NCBI RefSeq assembly: GCF_019132875.1
Contig: NZ_JAHSPF010000012.1
Span: forward strand, 1-64,000
Source: Erwinia phyllosphaerae
GTDB taxonomy: Bacteria > Pseudomonadota > Gammaproteobacteria > Enterobacterales > Enterobacteriaceae
Direction: 5' to 3'
DNA length: 64,000 nt
A program made the position numbers and the translations under genes. The notes below the pieces were generated by a model. The model had not been told where the DNA came from. It searched no databases and saw nothing but the letters and a program-made list of their open reading frames with translations. Below are positions 1-8,375 of the stretch, piece by piece. Within the stretch, counting starts at the first letter, position 1. Each line of letters starts with the position of its first letter.

Positions 1-77
1 GCTACCTGCTACCTGCTACCTGCTACCTGCTACCTGCTACCTGCTACCTGCTACCTGCTACCTGCTACCTGCTACCT
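1..77. repeat. Heptanucleotide tandem repeat, 11 copies of GCTACCT
   Basis: Eleven perfect head-to-tail copies of the 7-base unit GCTACCT fill the first 77 bases and stop abruptly at TTCCTCC. The array touches the window edge, so its true length is unknown. Seven is not a multiple of three, so copy-number change would shift a reading frame if the array were coding upstream; no ORF in the window reads through it. Confidence 0.95.
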
Positions 78-262
78 TTCCTCCTGCCGCAATTTTATCT
101 GTCGTACCTGGTCGCGCCGGTTCCCTTTGCCTTGTTTCATTAATTATCATTCGATTTTCAGAGCGTTGCCGCACTTTTCAGCATCGAAACCTATTGGTCG
201 GATTCTGTTCATTCATTACCATTGGGTTCAGGATTTGAAAGGACAATGACCGGAAGGAAACG

Positions 263-475
263 ATGATGGTGAAAAGAATGGAACTGATAGAGGCAAAAGT
301 CGAAACGCTGCTGATTGATGTGGCGGTGATTAAGACGAACTATGCAACCAAAGTCGATATTGAAAGCGTTAAAAAAGAGTTGCAGGCTTCCGTTAATACA
401 CAAACCAAATGGCTTATTGCGGCACTGTTTATCGTACTGGGGACAGGATTGGGCATTGCTCGTTTACTATTTTAG
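263..475 (+). CDS. Small membrane protein with N-terminal coiled coil
   Basis: A 70-residue protein of no recognised function. The first 45 residues are charged and heptad-like (ELIEAKVETLLIDVAVIK), which suggests a short coiled coil. A single hydrophobic segment follows at about residues 49-69 (WLIAALFIVLGTGLGIARLL) and ends the protein. This resembles small phage-holin-associated or DUF1640-like proteins, but I cannot assign a family. AAGGA lies just upstream of two adjacent ATG codons (263 and 266), and a strong hairpin terminator follows the stop, so it is probably a real monocistronic gene. Confidence 0.6.
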   Translation: MMVKRMELIEAKVETLLIDVAVIKTNYATKVDIESVKKELQASVNTQTKWLIAALFIVLGTGLGIARLLF

Positions 476-482
476 CACCTGC

Positions 483-518
483 AAAAAGGCCATTCCGTAT
501 CGGAACGGCCTTTGTTTT
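483..518. terminator. Bidirectional intrinsic terminator
   Basis: AAAGGCCATTCCG and CGGAACGGCCTTTG form a 12-bp stem with one mismatch and a TAT loop. It is followed by a T-rich run on plus and by a T run on minus (from the A-run at 483-487). It lies between the small plus-strand gene and the convergent RcnB-like gene and could serve both. Confidence 0.85.
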
Positions 519-548
519 TACTACGCGGGTGAAAACCGCTGGCGCGGA

Positions 549-965
549 TTAATGGTGCGTAATAACAGAAGTGATAACGCCGGTCGCTACGGCAATCAGT
601 ACGTAGTTACCGTCAATTTTCTGCCAGCGATGGCCTGCCGGTGGTGCTTTCAGACCATGTTTGTGCCAGTCATTTACCTGGTAACCTTCGCCACGGTATT
701 TTTCCGGTAACGGACGCCCTCTGCGGAAGTCCGGATGCTCATCCTGGCGGTGGTCCGCGGGACGCGCGTTATGCTGTGCTTCGCGATGCTGCTCCGGGCG
801 CGAATGGTTCGGCTGTGGGTTGCCGTGCCGTTCCGGCTGAGCGTTACCGTGCTGCTGTTCATGCTTGATCGGCGGCTGGTTATTCTGTGGGCCTTCCGCA
901 AACGCGCTCAGGCTGGTTGTGGTAAACAGAAGCGCAGAAAGAGCAATAATGCCTGACTTTTTCAT
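549..965 (-). CDS. RcnB-family periplasmic protein
   Basis: A 138-residue secreted protein. The signal peptide (MKKSGIIALSALLFTTTSLSAFA) is followed by a long His/Pro/Gln/Asn-rich low-complexity stretch (about residues 27-85) and a C-terminal RcnB domain with YRGEGYQVNDWHKHGL, PPAGHRWQKIDGNYVLIAVATGVI. E. coli RcnB is a periplasmic factor in nickel/cobalt homeostasis. The many histidines fit metal binding here, but no rcnA efflux gene is nearby, so a nickel/cobalt role is inference. I chose the ATG at 965 because AAGGA sits 7 bases upstream; an ATG two codons earlier (971) is too close to it. Confidence 0.8.
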   Translation of the reverse strand: MKKSGIIALSALLFTTTSLSAFAEGPQNNQPPIKHEQQHGNAQPERHGNPQPNHSRPEQHREAQHNARPADHRQDEHPDFRRGRPLPEKYRGEGYQVNDWHKHGLKAPPAGHRWQKIDGNYVLIAVATGVITSVITHH

Positions 966-1143
966 TTTCATATCCTTGCAGGTCTGATGTTTTTTTTGGT
1001 TAACGGTTCCAATCTGGGGGGCAGAAGGGCAACACGCAATCTCAATAATCCGAAGAAGCCGTGCCTTAACGCAAAATTTACGATTGGCTTTCAAAAAGCT
1101 AACGCCTGCAGCCCTGACGCTGGCCAATCGGCGCCCCTGACCT

Positions 1144-2280
1144 TTACCGTACCGAAAAAGCCTGTTCCAGCATAAAGCGCAGCTGCGCCTCGCTATAATT
1201 TATCAGCGCATTTTTACTGTTGGCGCGAGCCACAATCCAGTCCATCTCCTCGTGGCTCAGCGGCGGCGGATCCAGCCAGAAAGGCGTGATCGCTTTATCC
1301 TGAAGCCAGGAAGCCAGCATACGTGCCGGAGGCAGCGTAAAACCAGGGAAGAGGGCGACGGCCAGCTCGTCCATCAGCTGTTGCTGCTGCTCATTCTCGC
1401 TGTCATTAAGCAGCTGCAAAAAAGGCAGCAGCAGGCGACCGCAAACTTCGCCGTGATGGTAATCCTTAATGGCTCCCAGCTCGCCAGCAATGCCGTGGAT
1501 CACGCCCAGCCCGGCCATACTGAGGCTCAGGCCGCCTTGCCAGGAGGCAATCATCATCTGTTCACGAGCAAAATTGCCCTGCTCATCGTCGTGATTTAAA
1601 AAAGGCCAGGCGCTGATAAAGGCGCGCAGACCGCTCAGGGCAGTCTGCCGACTCAGCGCATTGCCTTTGGCAGAAAGGTAAGCTTCAAAAAGATGGGTGA
1701 AAGCATCAATGGCGCAGCAGGCAAGAACGGAATCAGGCGCGCCGCGTAGCAAATCGGGATCCAGAATAGCGATATAAGGCACGAAGCTGGTGTGACGCAG
1801 CGAAGCCTTCACTTTAATCTCGGCTTTATCCGTTACTACTGCGTTTTGCGTCGCCTCGCTGCCCGTGCCAGCGGTGGTTGGCACGGCAATGACGGGCAGC
1901 GTATTGCCGCTTATTGGCGTATCGCCCACCTTTTCCAGATAGCGCAGCGTATTCAGCGGATGCTGACTCAGTGCGGCAAAAGCTTTGGCCGCATCCAGCA
2001 CGCTGCCGCCGCCAATAGCGACGACTCGCGCAACTTTTCCGCGCCAGCGCGCCACCCACTCATCAAGCTCTGCCGGTGAAGCTTCATGGCGAACTATTTC
2101 ACAGCCCACCAGCAGCGGCTCTGTCTCTGCCTTCAGCTTTTGCCATGCTTCACCCTGTAAAAACGATCTGGCGCAAAACAGCAGCGTAGGCTGCGGGTTC
2201 TGGCTTAATAAGGGGAGCAGTTCACGCAGGCTACCGCGGCCAAAAAAGGTCTGGCGGTTTGCAATCTGGCTGACGATCAT
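1144..2280 (-). CDS. Iron-containing alcohol dehydrogenase family protein
   Basis: A 378-residue cytoplasmic NAD(P)-dependent dehydrogenase of the iron-type alcohol dehydrogenase fold, the usual length for the family. The nucleotide-binding motif GGGSVLDAAK is near residue 91. Likely metal ligands are the Asp and His in CAIDAFTHLFEAY and the two His regions in GVIHGIAGELGAIKDYHHGEVC. The substrate cannot be read from sequence; the family includes short-chain alcohol, lactaldehyde, glycerol and phosphonoacetaldehyde-type enzymes. AAGGA lies just before the start. It stands alone between an RcnB-like gene and a lipoprotein gene on the same strand. Confidence 0.85.
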   Translation of the reverse strand: MIVSQIANRQTFFGRGSLRELLPLLSQNPQPTLLFCARSFLQGEAWQKLKAETEPLLVGCEIVRHEASPAELDEWVARWRGKVARVVAIGGGSVLDAAKAFAALSQHPLNTLRYLEKVGDTPISGNTLPVIAVPTTAGTGSEATQNAVVTDKAEIKVKASLRHTSFVPYIAILDPDLLRGAPDSVLACCAIDAFTHLFEAYLSAKGNALSRQTALSGLRAFISAWPFLNHDDEQGNFAREQMMIASWQGGLSLSMAGLGVIHGIAGELGAIKDYHHGEVCGRLLLPFLQLLNDSENEQQQQLMDELAVALFPGFTLPPARMLASWLQDKAITPFWLDPPPLSHEEMDWIVARANSKNALINYSEAQLRFMLEQAFSVR

Positions 2281-2318
2281 TTCGGTCCTTAATGTACAAA
2301 AGCGGGTTAATAAGGCAA

Positions 2319-2696
2319 TCAGATGGCTCGCGCAGGGCAGCTGAAGGTAATCATTCTGTCCTGCGGGGCATTAATCACGCTGAAGCGAGTGTCGGAAAGC
2401 CGCTGCGCCAGCCAGCCTTCTCGGGTAACGGCAGAAGGAATATATTGCTGCGGATTACTGGAGTAAAGGGGCCCGCTCTCCAGCTGTAGTTTGTCCATCG
2501 CAATGCGGAAAGAGGTAAAGCGGTCGACAATTCTGCCTTGCGTGTTGCCTAAAGCCTGCCCACTCAGCGTTTCCATTTTTCCCTCACAGACCATGCCTTT
2601 TTCGCCCGATGAACAGCCGGTAAGCAGCTGGCAGGCAAGAAACAACACGGCCAATGCCGAAAGAGAGGAAGAAAGTTTACGGTCCTGCCAGCGCAT
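2319..2696 (-). CDS. Predicted lipoprotein, unknown function
   Basis: A 125-residue protein with a lipoprotein signal peptide: basic start (MRWQDRK), hydrophobic core and lipobox LLTGC, giving lipidated Cys28. The mature part has two more cysteines (MVCEGKM and TFSCPARAI) that could form a disulfide. No domain is recognised. It ends 38 bases upstream of the start of the alcohol dehydrogenase gene on the same strand and could be cotranscribed with it. AAGGGA precedes the ATG. Confidence 0.7.
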   Translation of the reverse strand: MRWQDRKLSSSLSALAVLFLACQLLTGCSSGEKGMVCEGKMETLSGQALGNTQGRIVDRFTSFRIAMDKLQLESGPLYSSNPQQYIPSAVTREGWLAQRLSDTRFSVINAPQDRMITFSCPARAI

Positions 2697-3118
2697 AGTA
2701 GTCCCTTAGCAATGGATAATGATCCAAGTATAGCCCCCCGTTTTTATTCGCTACGGAAAAGGTAAAAACCGGACAAAAACAAGGGAAAAGCCGCGATCTG
2801 GACGGGATGTAGCAAAACTATTATCATTTTGTGGCTTATAGCTGAATCAGTTCAGCTAAATAGTTAACAGCAGTTCGCAAACAGATTATTGAGTGCTACA
2901 ATCCTGACGCTTTTGATACTTCCATCTTATTCCTTGCGGGTTAACGGTCGTTTTTGTCGTCAAAATCGTCAGATGCCTTATTTTGCAGGGGGTTACCAGG
3001 CAAGTTTCAAAACAGCTTGTATACTTTTTCTGCACCGGCTGTAGTCCGTGTGGAAAAGCTTAATAGGGCGTCAGGCTGCAAGCACTCTGGCAACAACTTT
3101 ATCAACCGAACCAATCCT
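2697..3118. other. Intergenic region upstream of pqqU
   Basis: A 422-base stretch between divergent genes. It holds a perfect palindrome at 2839-2858 and a possible -10 (TACAAT near 2897), so the pqqU transcript probably has a leader of about 200 bases. The ORF frame of pqqU stays open back to a TTG at 2954, but that extension looks unlike a signal peptide and is judged non-coding. Confidence 0.5.
2839..2858. promoter_or_regulatory. Palindromic operator candidate upstream of pqqU
   Basis: Two perfect 8-base arms (TAGCTGAA and TTCAGCTA) flank the spacer TCAG, about 40 bases upstream of a possible -10. The position fits a repressor or activator site for the PQQ receptor gene. It does not match the Fur consensus. 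The regulator is unknown. Confidence 0.4.
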
Positions 3119-5269
3119 GTGAACAAAAAATCTGCTCTTTTATTAACGCCGCTGGTGTTACTACAACCTGCTGTCGGTCACGCTCAGGCGACGGTCGCGT
3201 CAAAGGACGCCGCTTCCGCGCAGGAAGGCTCTCTGATGGTTATCAAACAGCGCAGCGGGCTTTCCGAACTGGATACGCCCGCCGCCGTCAGCGTGGTCAA
3301 CGGTCAGCAGCTGCGTAACAGTACGCCGCAGGTTAATCTTTCGGAAACGCTGGGCAACGTGCCTGGCCTGCAGATCCAGAATCGACAAAATTACGCCCAG
3401 GATCTCCAGCTCTCCGTTCGCGGATTCGGTAGCCGTTCTATGTATGGCGTACGGGGCGTGCGCGTCTATGTCGACGGCATTCCGTCCACCATGCCGGACG
3501 GCCAGGGGCAGACCTCTAACATTGATATCAATTCGGTTGATAAAGTCGAAGTGCTGCGCGGCCCTTACTCCGCGCTTTACGGCAACGCCTCGGGCGGCGT
3601 GGTTAATATCGACAGCGAAACCGGCAGCCAGCCGACAACCTTAACCGCAGGCACTTACTACGGCAGCTACGGTAGCTGGCGCAACAGCGTGAAGGCAAGC
3701 GGCGCAACCGGCGACGGCACGCATGCTGGTGATGTGAACTATATGATTTCCGGTTCGCGTTTTACCACGCGTGGTTTTCGCAATCAGAGCGGTACGCAAA
3801 AAAGCCTGGGCAACGGTAAGTTCGGTGTACGCATCGATGATGTCAGCACCTTAACGCTGATGTTCAATACGGTTTCGGTAGATGCCAACGATCCGGGTGG
3901 CCTGACCCGCGACGAGTGGAAAGCCAATCCTCGCCAGTCGCCGCGTGGCGATACTTTTAACACCCGGAAAAGCCTCGATCAGACGCAGCTTGGCCTGCGC
4001 TATCAGCGTGAAATGAGCGATAACGACCAGCTTACCTTCACTGCCTGGCACGGCGAGCGGCACACCACGCAATACCAGTCCATTCCCGTTGCCGTACAAA
4101 AAAATCCTGCCTATCCGGGCGGCGTTATCGTACTCGAACGCAAATATTCCGGTGTGGATACCCGCTGGAAGCATAACGACCAGCTTGGTTCCGTACCGTT
4201 CAGCGTCACGGGCGGTCTGGATTATGAAACGCTGACCGAACGTCGTCAGGGCTTTGAAAACTATCAAATGGTGAACGGCAGCACGCTGTTGGGCGAAAAG
4301 GGAAACCTGCGCCGCAACGAAAAAAACGTGATGTGGAATCTCGATCCCTACCTGCAAACCAGCTGGGATCTGACGCCGAAGTGGACGCTGGATGCCGGTC
4401 TGCGCTATAGCACCGTCAGCTTTGATTCAACAGATTATTACGTCACGACCGGCAACGGTGATGACAGCGGCAGCAAGCGCTACCACAAGCTACTGCCGAT
4501 GGGCTCTTTAAACTACGCGCTGACGGATGCCTCGAATCTCTATTTTTCTGCCGGTCGCGGCTTTGAAACGCCAACCATTAACGAGCTTTCTTATCGCTCA
4601 ATCAGCGGTAGCGAGACCGGCCTGAACCTGGGGCTGAAGCCTTCTACCAGCGACACCTTTGAGCTGGGTAGCAAAACCCGCGTCGGCTACGGACTGTTTA
4701 CCGCCGCGCTGTTCCAGACCAATACCGATAACGAGCTGGTGGTGGCAGAGAGCAGCAACGGACGCTCGGTGTATAAAAATGCGGGCAAGACTCGCCGTCG
4801 CGGTCTGGAACTGGCGTTCGATCAGCAGTTTGCCGAAAACTGGCAGCTGAAGATGGCCTGGACGCTGCTGGACGCCACCTATCGTAATGAAACCTGTAGC
4901 GACAGCGGCAGCTGTACGCCTTCCGGCAATCGTCTGCCAGGCGTAGCGCGGAATATGGGCTACGCTTCTTTAGGCTGGATGCCGGAAGAGGGCTGGCATG
5001 CGGGGGCGGAAGTTCGCTACATGAGCAGTATTCAGGCCGATGATGAAAACGACGCGAAAGCGCCATCCTATACGGTTACCAGCCTGAACAGCGGCTATCG
5101 TTTTAACTGGGACAAGTGGTCGCTTGATACCTTTGCCCGCGTCGATAACCTGTTTGATAAAGAGTATGTCGGGTCGGTCATCGTTAATGAAGGCAATGGA
5201 CGCTATTACGAGCCGGCGCCGGGACGCAACTATGGCGTCGGTGCAACGCTCACCTATACCTTTATGTAA
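3119..5269 (+). CDS. pqqU: TonB-dependent receptor PqqU (YncD), PQQ uptake
   Basis: A 716-residue outer-membrane receptor (E. coli YncD is 700) with long stretches near-identical in memory to YncD: SELDTPAAVSVV, NVPGLQIQNRQNYAQDLQL, YVDGIPSTMPDGQGQTSN and EYVGSVIVNEGNGRYYEP. The plug domain is about residues 45-165, followed by a 22-strand barrel ending in YTFM. YncD was shown to import pyrroloquinoline quinone and was renamed PqqU. The start is a GTG directly before a good signal peptide (NKKSALLLTPLVLLQPAVGHAQA); the ribosome site is weak. The next gene is gcd, whose enzyme needs PQQ, which strongly supports the assignment. Confidence 0.9.
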   Translation: MNKKSALLLTPLVLLQPAVGHAQATVASKDAASAQEGSLMVIKQRSGLSELDTPAAVSVVNGQQLRNSTPQVNLSETLGNVPGLQIQNRQNYAQDLQLSVRGFGSRSMYGVRGVRVYVDGIPSTMPDGQGQTSNIDINSVDKVEVLRGPYSALYGNASGGVVNIDSETGSQPTTLTAGTYYGSYGSWRNSVKASGATGDGTHAGDVNYMISGSRFTTRGFRNQSGTQKSLGNGKFGVRIDDVSTLTLMFNTVSVDANDPGGLTRDEWKANPRQSPRGDTFNTRKSLDQTQLGLRYQREMSDNDQLTFTAWHGERHTTQYQSIPVAVQKNPAYPGGVIVLERKYSGVDTRWKHNDQLGSVPFSVTGGLDYETLTERRQGFENYQMVNGSTLLGEKGNLRRNEKNVMWNLDPYLQTSWDLTPKWTLDAGLRYSTVSFDSTDYYVTTGNGDDSGSKRYHKLLPMGSLNYALTDASNLYFSAGRGFETPTINELSYRSISGSETGLNLGLKPSTSDTFELGSKTRVGYGLFTAALFQTNTDNELVVAESSNGRSVYKNAGKTRRRGLELAFDQQFAENWQLKMAWTLLDATYRNETCSDSGSCTPSGNRLPGVARNMGYASLGWMPEEGWHAGAEVRYMSSIQADDENDAKAPSYTVTSLNSGYRFNWDKWSLDTFARVDNLFDKEYVGSVIVNEGNGRYYEPAPGRNYGVGATLTYTFM

Positions 5270-5318
5270 AAGAATCCAGAACAGCCTGCCGCCAGGTGTA
5301 AATCTGACGGCGGGTTCA

Positions 5319-5360
5319 AAACACCGGGATGGATAATCAGTATGAAACCGGGTGTTTTTT
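5319..5360 (+). terminator. Possible intrinsic terminator between pqqU and gcd
   Basis: ACACC-GG and CCGGGTGT form a stem with one bulge and a long loop of about 18 bases, followed by TTTTTT. If real, pqqU and gcd are separate transcripts despite their linkage. The large loop makes this uncertain. Confidence 0.45.
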
Positions 5361-5415
5361 GCGATTCAGCCTGTGCGCTTAATCGAAGACGTTAAATTTT
5401 GGTAAGGTCCATACT

Positions 5416-7809
5416 ATGCAAAGTAAAGCACCGTTATCACGGACTCTCGTGATGCTTACGGCTGTATTTGCCGCGATCAGCGGGTTATACCTGTTGATTG
5501 GCGGTATCTGGCTGGCCAAACTCGGCGGCTCGTTCTACTACATCATCGCTGGTGTTGTTGAGCTGGTTGTCGCCTGGCTACTGTTCCGTCGCCGCTCTTC
5601 AGCTTTAATGCTGTATGCGGTTTTCCTGCTGGCAACGCTGATTTGGTCGTTGTGGGAAGTAGGCTCTGACTTCTGGGCGCTGACACCGCGTCTTGACGTG
5701 ACCTTCTTCCTTGGCCTGTGGCTGGTACTGCCTTTCGTTTACCGTGGCCTGTCTCAGGGCAAAGCGGCACGCGGCGCGCTGAGCGCGGTGCTGGTGGTAA
5801 CGGTGATCGCACTGGCTTACGCCGTGTTTAACGATCCGCAGGAAATCAACGGTTCCCTTAACGCGGAACAGGCTGCGAACGTTAACAAATCTGCTGACGG
5901 CATCGCTGCAGGCGACTGGCCTGCTTACGGTCGTACTCAGGGCGGCACCCGCTACTCGCCGCTGACGCAGATTAACGACAAAAACGTTGGTCAGCTGAAA
6001 GAAGCGTGGACCTTCCGTACCGGTGATATGAAGCGCCCAACCGATCCAGGCGAGCTGACTGACGAAGTCACGCCAATCAAAGTGGGTGATTCTCTTTATC
6101 TGTGTACGCCACACCAGATCCTGTTTGCGCTGGATGCGGCTACCGGTAAAGAGAAGTGGAAATTCGATCCACAGCTGAAAGCCGATCCTTCCTTCCAGCA
6201 CGTAACCTGCCGTGGCGTTTCTTATCATGAAACGCCAGCTGCCGCAGCGGTGCCAGCTGGCGGCAAGCCTGCGCTGTGCTCACGTCGCGTTATCCTGCCG
6301 GTGAACGATGGTCACCTGTATGCGCTGGATGCGGAAACAGGCGCGCTATGCCCGGAATTTGGCGAAAACGGCAAGCTGAATCTGCAGCAGAACATGCCTA
6401 ACGCCCGTGCGGGTGCTTACGAGCCAACTTCACCGCCAATCATCACCGATAAAACTATCGTGGTGGCGGGTGCGGTAACCGATAACTACTCCACCAAAGA
6501 GCCATCTGGCGTAGTGCGTGGTTTTGATGTCAACACTGGCAAACTGCTGTGGGCATTCGATCCAGGCGCGAAAGATCCGAACGTGGTACCGGAAGGCGAG
6601 CAGCACTATGTGCCGAACTCACCGAACTCCTGGGCGCCTGCTTCGTATGATGCCAAACTGGATCTGGTTTACCTGCCAATCGGCGTAGCAACGCCGGATA
6701 TCTGGGGCGGTAACCGTACACCGGAAATGGAGCGTTACGCGACCGGTATGCTGGCGCTGAACGCGACCACCGGTAAAGTGGCGTGGTTCTACCAGACCGT
6801 TCATCACGATCTGTGGGATATGGACGTGCCTGCACAGCCGACGCTGGCTGATATCACCGTGAAAGACGGCAGCACCGTTCCGGTCATTTATGTACCGACC
6901 AAAACAGGCGACATCTTTGTACTGGACCGTCGTACCGGCAAGGAAGTTGTGCCTGCACCGGAAACACCAGTGCCGCAGGGCGCTGCCAAAGGCGACCACG
7001 TGTCTCCTACGCAGCACTTCTCTGAGCTGACCTATCGTCCGAAGAACAAACTCTCCGGCGCGGATATGTGGGGCGCAACGATTTACGATCAGCTGATCTG
7101 TCGCGTAATGTTCCACAGCCTGCGTTACGAAGGCCCGTTCACGCCACCTTCAGAGCAGGGCACCCTGGTGTTCCCGGGCAACCTGGGTATGTTCGAGTGG
7201 GGCGGTATCTCTGTTAATACCGATCGTCAGATTGCTATTACTAACCCGATGGCGCTGCCTTTCGTTTCTCGCCTGATCCCACGTGGTCCAAACAACCCGC
7301 TGTGGCCAAACGAGAACGATAAAGGCGGTAGCGGCACGGAAACCGGCGTTCAGCCACAGTACGGCGTACCGTTCGGCGTGACCCTGAATCCGTTCCTGTC
7401 TCCGCTGGGCTTCCCTTGCAAACAGCCTGCATGGGGCTACATCTCTGCGGTTGACCTGAAAACCAACGATATCGTGTGGAAAAAGCGCATCGGTACCGTT
7501 CGCGACAGCTCACCGGTTCCGCTGCCGTTCAAGATGGGTATGCCTATGCTGGGCGGCCCAATCTCTACGGCGGGTAACGTGATGTTTATTGGCGCGACGG
7601 CGGATAACTATCTGCGCGCGTTTAGCGTGACCAACGGTGAAAAACTGTGGCAGGCTCGTCTGCCGGCCGGTGGCCAGGCTACGCCAATGACCTATGAAGT
7701 GAACGGCAAGCAGTACGTGCTGATCGCGGCAGGTGGTCACGGCTCATTCGGCACCAAACTGGGCGACTACATTGTTGCCTATGCGCTGCCGGACGACGCG
7801 AAAAAATAA
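5416..7809 (+). CDS. gcd: Membrane-bound PQQ-dependent glucose dehydrogenase
   Basis: A 797-residue quinoprotein (E. coli Gcd is 796) that oxidises D-glucose to gluconolactone in the periplasm and passes electrons to ubiquinone. The N-terminal 140 residues contain five hydrophobic helices (LYLLIGGIWLA, FYYIIAGVVELVVAWLLF and others). The rest is an eight-bladed propeller with repeats such as TGKEKWKFDP and SPLTQINDKNVGQLKEAW and the C-terminal GGHGSFGTKLGDYIVAYALP. An AAGG-type ribosome site precedes ATG 5416. No pqqABCDEF genes are in the window, so the cofactor may be made elsewhere or scavenged by the neighbouring PqqU. Product gluconate can enter by GntT, encoded about 17 kb downstream. 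Confidence 0.97.
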   Translation: MQSKAPLSRTLVMLTAVFAAISGLYLLIGGIWLAKLGGSFYYIIAGVVELVVAWLLFRRRSSALMLYAVFLLATLIWSLWEVGSDFWALTPRLDVTFFLGLWLVLPFVYRGLSQGKAARGALSAVLVVTVIALAYAVFNDPQEINGSLNAEQAANVNKSADGIAAGDWPAYGRTQGGTRYSPLTQINDKNVGQLKEAWTFRTGDMKRPTDPGELTDEVTPIKVGDSLYLCTPHQILFALDAATGKEKWKFDPQLKADPSFQHVTCRGVSYHETPAAAAVPAGGKPALCSRRVILPVNDGHLYALDAETGALCPEFGENGKLNLQQNMPNARAGAYEPTSPPIITDKTIVVAGAVTDNYSTKEPSGVVRGFDVNTGKLLWAFDPGAKDPNVVPEGEQHYVPNSPNSWAPASYDAKLDLVYLPIGVATPDIWGGNRTPEMERYATGMLALNATTGKVAWFYQTVHHDLWDMDVPAQPTLADITVKDGSTVPVIYVPTKTGDIFVLDRRTGKEVVPAPETPVPQGAAKGDHVSPTQHFSELTYRPKNKLSGADMWGATIYDQLICRVMFHSLRYEGPFTPPSEQGTLVFPGNLGMFEWGGISVNTDRQIAITNPMALPFVSRLIPRGPNNPLWPNENDKGGSGTETGVQPQYGVPFGVTLNPFLSPLGFPCKQPAWGYISAVDLKTNDIVWKKRIGTVRDSSPVPLPFKMGMPMLGGPISTAGNVMFIGATADNYLRAFSVTNGEKLWQARLPAGGQATPMTYEVNGKQYVLIAAGGHGSFGTKLGDYIVAYALPDDAKK

Positions 7810-7850
7810 GTTATCCTGGCGGAGCTAATCCGCAGCGATAACGGCTATCA

Positions 7851-7880
7851 GGGGCGTCCTTAACGGGACGCCCTTTTTTT
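7851..7880 (+). terminator. Intrinsic terminator of gcd
   Basis: GGGCGTCC and GGGACGCCC pair around a short TTAAC loop and are followed by seven T. It lies 42 bases after the gcd stop. Confidence 0.93.
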
Positions 7881-8003
7881 ATCTGTTATTACCCGACGAG
7901 CAAAGCGCGTGTCATGGACTAAGAGAAAGCGTAATGAACAGCCAGGCATTTTTACCGGTGAAAATCGGCAATATCAAGCGACCCGTAATTTATATTTAAG
8001 TTC

Positions 8004-8142
8004 CTTAACTTACGATTAATTATTTATAACAACTCGTTAGAGATGTGCTTATTTTCTCATCAATTCTAAACCCTTCCTAAACCGCGCTGTTTTCAGAATC
8101 CAGCCTGTTACCTTATTCGCATTTCCTTAATCTTTTCCTAAT
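8004..8142 (+). promoter_or_regulatory. arn operon control region with two PmrA-box candidates
   Basis: The gap 7881-8375 holds no gene. Two spots resemble the PmrA box (YTTAAK-N5-YTTAAK): CTTAAC-N5-ATTAAT at 8004-8020 and CTTAAT-N5-CCTAAT at 8126-8142, the second with one mismatch to CTTAAT-N5-CTTAAT. PmrA (BasR) activates arn in Salmonella and E. coli. The spot at 8126 lies 234 bases before arnB, so a long leader is implied. The region is AT-rich, so chance matches are possible. Confidence 0.4.
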
Positions 8143-8375
8143 GTTTCTCACTTATTGTTCAGGATCTGTTGATTCAAATACCCTTATCTCATGCCACAAT
8201 AGCTTACTTTTCGTGTGAATTTGATGTGAACGGGAAGTAAAGAAAAGTCGTTACTTAGACAGATGATCGTCGGACGTCACGTTAATAAAAGTTAATGATT
8301 TAACCGCTTTACGAGTGGTGTTAATCGCACAATCTGCTAAATTGGCCTCCAGACGATCGGTAAAGGAGTTTAATA

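Noticed and set aside
2954..3118. N-terminal extension of pqqU from a TTG start
   Set aside because: The 55 extra residues do not look like a signal peptide, and the GTG at 3119 directly begins one; the extension overlaps the leader.
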